DNA from: Rehmannia glutinosa
Lineage: Eukaryota > Streptophyta > Magnoliopsida > Lamiales > Orobanchaceae
Assembly: GCA_016081115.2 (NCBI GenBank)
Contig: CM071930.1
Location: 27,109,641 to 27,173,640 of the forward strand
Length of the DNA: 64,000 bases
Direction: 5' to 3'
Position 1 is the first letter of the stretch. Every line of letters starts with the position of its first letter. Position numbers and translations under genes: made by a program. Positions 58,858 to 64,000 of this stretch are shown here, one piece after another. The notes beneath the pieces are model-generated. The model was not told where the DNA came from and did no database searches. It worked only from the letters and a program-made list of their open reading frames with translations.

Positions 58858-61190
58858 ATGGAAGCAAATTTGACACGCATCCCTATGTTCACAATTGAAG
58901 AATTTGATGATTGGAAAATTTGTATGCAGGCTCATTTATCAAAGATTACATAATGAGATGTGGATAGTGATAGAGGATGGGCCACCGCAAATCTTAAAAG
59001 TGAACACACCTGTAAGAAGAGCTGCAGCTGAAGGTGAAGAGGATGTAGCTCCCAGACCAGCTATGATTGAAAAACCAAGAGCTGAATGGACAAATGATGA
59101 CAAAAAAAGATATAACTTGGACAATGTGGCCAAGGACATTCTTTACAAAACCCTGGACAAAGCCATGTTCAACAAAGTCAAATCATGCAAAACGGCTAAA
59201 GAAATGCAGGACAAGCTAACATTGATTTGTGAAGGCTCGGAGCAAATCAAAGAAAATAAATTATCGGTGGTTCAGACAGAAATTTGAGAATTTCAAAATG
59301 ATCTCGGGAGAGAACCTGGATCAACTGGATGCTCGATTCACGAAATCACCAACGAGCTATCAAAGACTTGGAAAAGAATATACACGAAGAAATGTGTATG
59401 AAGATCCTAAAAAGTCTTCCAAATTGAATGGGAAATGAAGGTTATGGCACTAAGACATTCCATGGACCTATCGAAGACATCCAACCATGAACTATTCTCG
59501 GACCTCAAAGCCTACGAATTTGAGCCGAGAAGAAAAAAGACCAGGAAGAGACAGATGTACCCAAAACAATTTCTAATTGTTAGATGGAAAGAGAGCGAGG
59601 TCAAAGAAGTTATTGACCCGAAGAAATAGCCCTAATGGTCAAAAGGTTCAACAAGTTCTTCAATAAGAACTACAAGAGAGGCAAGGGTGAATCCTCCGAA
59701 GAAGACACTCGGCTCCCCAAGTCAAGAGAAGAAAGGCCAACCAAGAGAATGATCATCAAAAAGTCAATATCAAAGGGTGACAAAATCCAAGAATGGAAAT
59801 AGCTGATCAAAAGGTTGAATATCTATCTTTGAACTGTAGGCAACCAGGTCACTATGCCATTGATCGCCCATATCCTCGTAGTCAAGAAATACAGAATGAA
59901 GAAGAAAGAAAGGTCTTGAGAAAGAAGACAAGAAAAGAAAAAAAAAGCAATGTTGGCCGCAGAGATCGGGCCGAGACAAACAAGTCAAAAGACATAGCCG
60001 AGTCGAAAAATAGTGAAGTGACTACTCAAGTGACTCAAGAAGAAGCCCTAACTGTTTGATGGCCAAGGAACAAGATCAACTCGACCAAGAAGATGAGGTA
60101 CACTCTAAGTCATCAAACTCGATTCTAGTGATAGTGATCGTGACACGCACACTTCATCACCCACTCGATCTTTATGATTCATTAGGCAAAATGATGAAAG
60201 ATTTTGAACACATTAAATCCTCACACACACTACTAAATGAGGAAAACAAATCTACTCAAGAGCTAAAACTTACAAAATGACTAAGGAGTTGAGTACTCTA
60301 AGTCAAATAGCTGATGAGAATGAAAGCTTAAAGACTGAAAATGCAAAGTTATTAGCAGAAATAGCTGCTATAGAAAAGAGGGAAAATGACCTCAAAAATG
60401 TGATTGCCTCATTTACTAAGGCATCTAAATCATTGGATGATCTTATTATGAGTCAAAGAGAATGTGGAGACAAGACAGGCTTAGGATTTAATTCCACTAT
60501 GCTATGTCAGGCTCCAAGAGTGATTTTGGAAAAAGGATCTTCAAGCAATGAAGTATCTCAAAAATCCAAAACTCCAAACGGTGCACACACATTTAATCCA
60601 AAGCACAATTACAAGCAAACTGGCCTTGGTTATAAAGGAAAAGGAAAACACCGATTGAGTGCGCTGAAAGGACAACTGAGAAGAAATTCAGCCGAGTTCC
60701 TCAGCAAACTCCAAACAGAAAATACTCTGTAAAGAAGAAACAGAGCTACCAAAAACCCCAGAAAATCTATAAAAGAAACACATATGATGGGAATGGTAGA
60801 AAATATCCAAGCCAAGCTGATTGGAATGATGTATACTATCAGCAAAAACCTATGGAATATAATCCCAAATGGCAAAGGCCCAGAACTCAGCAGAGGCCAT
60901 TCCAAAGGTATAAGAGCTTTCATCAGCACACATATGCACCTAGGCACTACACTCAAAGACATCACAACTACCCAAAGAAGGTAGTTGCTAGAACGCATAT
61001 ACAGGCATACAGACAAAAGAGACAGCTGTATGAACCTAGAATCCCCAAGCAATTTGCCAAGATTAATTATGATTATGGCACTGATAGATGGCAACCCCTT
61101 AGAGTCAAATCATTTGGCTATAAGTTGGTTGGATCATCTTACAATTCTAACCCCTCAGGACCCAGACAAGTATGGGTACCTAAAACTTAA
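58858..61190 (+). pseudogene. A4 gag, frameshifted
   Basis: It starts at 58858 (MEANLTRIPMFTIEEFDDWK). A frame change at about 58930 leads to the long piece 58895-59287 with EMWIVIEDGPP, KRYNLDNVAKDILYKTLDKA and VKSCKTAKEMQDKLTLICEG. Later pieces carry VMALRHSMDLSKTSNHELFS, a knuckle reading NCRQPGHYAIDR (near 59835, first Cys lost and fourth ligand Arg), a Lys/Glu-rich segment, a coiled coil (60277-60460: SQIADENESLKTENAKLLAE) and a Tyr/His/Gln-rich tail. It ends VPKT then TAA (61188-61190). Seven or so frame changes separate the parts. Confidence 0.85.
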
Positions 61191-64000
61191 ATTCCTTGAT
61201 TGCAGGTTCAAGGAATAGCTGAGTGCCAAGGAACCTGGTACATGGATAGTGGTTGTTCCAGACACATGACAGGAAACAAGAAAAATCTGTCAAACTTCAA
61301 GGAAGTCAAAGGAGCAAAAGTCATATTTGGAGGAAATGAAGCTCCAGGAGAAATAAGAGGCATTGGATCCATCAAGAAAAATGAATTAGAAATCACAGAT
61401 GTTGCATATGTTGAAGGACTCAACTTCAACTTGCTAAGCATCAGCCAACTCTGTGACAAGGGTTATAATGTTGGATTTAACATGGGTATATGCCAAATCA
61501 AGGATGTTGAATCGAATGAAGTTGTGTTGCAAGGATGCAGACAAAAGAACATGTATGTCGTGGATTGGTTAATCAACACCCAAAGACTGTCTATTAGCAA
61601 AAAGCACAATTGAATCAAGTTGGTTGGGGCACAAAAAGGAAGTCACCCGAATTTCAAAATGATTAACAAGCTTGCGCTGTATAATCTTGTGGAAGGACTT
61701 CGGACTCGATATACAAGAAGGAGAGTATATGTGACGCATGTCGAAGGGAAAACAAATCAAATCATCATTCAAAGAAAAGACCGCCCATCTTCAACAAGAA
61801 TATTGCATCGATACATATGGATCTATTTGGCCCAAAGGAACCAAATAGCATAAGTGGAAAGAAATACACCTTAGTGGTAGTAGATGACTACTCAAGATAT
61901 ACATGGACAATATTCATGTGTAAGAAGAAAGAAACTCTACGAAACTACCACCAGTTGATGAAGAGAATTCAAAATGAGAAGAGCCAAACCATTATCAAAA
62001 TAAGATCGGACAGAGAGGAACCGAGTTTGTCAATGGGATAATAACTCGATTGTATTGAAAATGGCATTGTTCATGAACTATCTCTGCGCAAGGACTCCAC
62101 AAATGCAGAATGGAGTTGCGAGAAAGAAGGAATAGAACTCTCAAAGAAGCAAAAAGGACCATGTTAGGTGAAGCGGGGTTACCAAAAAGATTTTGGGTCA
62201 AGAAATAAACACAAAGATGCTACACTCAAAATAGATGCATGATAAAAGACAAAATGACAAAGACTCCTTATGAGATTTGGACAGGGAGAAAACCTAATGT
62301 TGCATATTTTAGAATATTTGGATGTAAATACTTCATCCATAACAATGGCAAAGATAATCTAAAGGCGTTTGATGCTAAAGCTGATGAAGGTATCTTCTTG
62401 GGATACTCAGCTGAAAGCAAAGCCTACAGAGTACTCAACAAGAGAACTATGGTTATAGAGGAATCCATTCATGTGGTGTTCGATGAACCAAATGTTAATG
62501 GAGAAGACATTGAAGAATCAACTGATAAGCTAAATCAACCAACCGTGCAGAAGAATCCCTACGCTGAAGCTGAAACTGGAATTGTAAACTCAGAAGAAGA
62601 TGAGATAGCTGAGTCTCAAAAACAACTGGAAAATTTGCAGCTAAGTGATTACGAGGAGCTGATCAAAGCAACACAAATTGCAAGACGATCAATCCGGCTA
62701 ACTTACTCCAACTTTGATATAAGATGGCCGAGAGACCATCCACCGAACTTGTCATTGGAGATATAAGAGAAGGTGTCAAACAAGATCCAGAACTCAACAA
62801 GAAGCTATGTTCACATGCTTCATCTCACAAATAGAGCCCAAAGATGTGTCACAAGCATTAGATGACACACATTGGATTCAAGCTATGCAAGAAAAACTGA
62901 ATCAGTTTGAAAGAAATAAAGTGTGGGAATTAGTTCAAAGACCCACCCATCAAAATGTTATTGGCACTAAATGGGTGTTCAGAAATAAGATGAACGAGAA
63001 AGGTTCTGTGGTAAGAAACAAAGCAAGATTAGTAGCCAAAGGATATTGCCAAGAAGAAGGGATAGATTTTGATGAAACATTTGCCCCTGTAGCAATATTG
63101 GAAGCTATAAGGATGTTTCTTGCCTATGCAGCTCACAAGAATTTTACTGTATATCAGATGGATGTAGAAAGCGCATTCCTAAATGGTTTATTGGAAGAAG
63201 TGTATGTTGAACAACCTCCAGGATTTGAGCAGAAGACTCTTGGAGATAAGGTATATAAACTCAAGAAAGCTCTATATGGATTGAAACAGGCACCCAGAGC
63301 ATGGTATGATACTTTGTCACAATTCCTAACTGAGAATGGATTCACAAAAGGAAAAGTAGATAGAACACTTTTCAGAATTCAAGACAAGAAGAGTACACTA
63401 CTTGTTCAAATATATGTGGATGACATCATTTTTGGATCCACAAACAAAGAGTTGTGTGATAAATTCTCAAACCTCATGCAAAGCAAGTTCGAAATGAGCA
63501 TGATGGGAAAGCTGACATTCTTCCTTGGACTCCAAGTGAAACAACTGAAGGATGGAACCTTCATAAGTCAAATAAAATACACCAGAGATTTAATGAAAAC
63601 ATTTGGTATGGAAGAGAAGTCTTCACGTGAAAATACCAATGAATACATCGATCAAAATGAACATGGATGCGGATGGCAAGTCTCAGAGATCAAACAAGAT
63701 CTGAGCACTTATTGGATCATTGCTCTATCTCACAAAGAAAGCGAGGCGGACATCACCTTTGTTGTAGGTGTATGTGCAAGATTTCAATCTGCTCCAAAAG
63801 AGAGCCATATGACAGCAACTAAGAGGATCTTGAGATACTTGAAAGGAAGCCAAGAAGTTGGCTTATGGTATCCAAAGGAAGGTGGATTCAAGCTAATTGG
63901 CTATTCAGACTCTGACTATGCTAGATGCGAGTTGATCGAAAAAGCACCTCGAGGCACATGTCAAATGCTTGGAAACAAAGCTAATTTCTGGTTTAGCAAG
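61191..64000 (+). pseudogene. A4 pol: PR, IN, RT, RNase H (partial at window edge)
   Basis: Pol continues in the gag frame after the TAA and a TGA (61197-61199). Protease is intact in its core: WYMDSGCSRHMTG (from about 61239) with NLLSISQLCDKGYNVGF. Integrase (61620-62230) is badly broken: HLDL region, IRSD then an indel, and the Glu motif reduced to GVARKKE-like text. From 62239 the linker frame is open (KTPYEIWTGRKPN; ADEGIFLGY). From 62807 to the window end one frame has no stop (398 codons). It contains TKWVFRNKMNEKGSVVRNKA, GLKQAPRAWY, YVDD at 63413-63424, FEMSMMGKLTFFLG, and RNase H up to YSDSDYA. Small local garbles remain near 63630-63740. Confidence 0.9.

Larger units (their letters stand above)
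57168..64000 (+). mobile_element. Copy A4: youngest family-A element, 3' part beyond window
   Basis: The order is 5' LTR, intact PBS, gag and pol to mid RNase H at the right edge. It is inserted into the A3 aORF, and the other target duplication lies outside the window. TATGT (57163-57167) is the candidate left copy. Confidence 0.93.

Overview
This is nuclear DNA of a flowering plant, probably a eudicot. Two genes have spliceosomal introns (GT-AG, AT-rich introns), and most of the rest is Ty1/copia LTR retrotransposons with small DNA transposons and a Helitron. I cannot name the species. No rRNA, tRNA, CRISPR or bacterial gene was seen.

Layout. (1) 1-26107 is a retrotransposon nest. An old plus-strand element of a family I call A (copy A2) runs from 10716 to 26107. 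It was hit by a minus-strand A copy (A1, 1-10715, running off the left edge) inside its reverse transcriptase, and by a second copia family (N, 15234-24037, both LTRs and a near-perfect 5-bp target duplication) inside its accessory ORF. (2) 26108-37800 is the gene island. It holds AT-rich DNA, a 738-bp hAT-like element, an intact 13-exon mitochondrial-type PPR gene (27909-34256, plus) and an intact 6-exon RABB1/Rab2 GTPase gene (34983-37692, minus), which converge on each other. (3) 37959-46149 is a patchwork: a TIR element, a CACTA end, an orphan exon of a 4-coumarate:CoA ligase-like gene, a decayed gene resembling the plant 'gypsy-type transposon' domain proteins, a 134-bp fragment of an N-family LTR, an orphan SEN1-like helicase exon, and the 3' half of a Helitron with a PIF1-like helicase. 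(4) 46149-64000 is a second nest: A5 (plus, 5'-truncated) contains A3 (minus, 3' LTR at 50875-52421), which contains A4 (plus, 5' LTR at 57168-58729, running off the right edge).

How it works together. Family A looks like a SIRE-type (Sirevirus) copia element: LTR, initiator-Met-tRNA primer site, gag, pol in the order PR-IN-RT-RH, then a very long extra ORF (aORF, over 1,300 codons) in the place where SIRE1 carries its envelope-like ORF. The aORF shows no signal peptide, membrane segment or glycoprotein character. It has an N-terminal globular domain, a Lys/Ala/Pro-rich tail, acidic stretches and a C-terminal helical region. The most interesting signal is that pol and the aORF are separated in A1, A2 and A5 by a spacer of nearly constant length (556, 545, 558 bp). 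That spacer holds two position-conserved TATA-like boxes and a pyrimidine-rich leader, as if the aORF had its own promoter. A second polypurine tract nearly identical to the LTR-proximal one lies inside the aORF of A2, A3 and A5. All element ORFs are broken to some degree, and the only clearly functional genes are the PPR and RABB1 genes.
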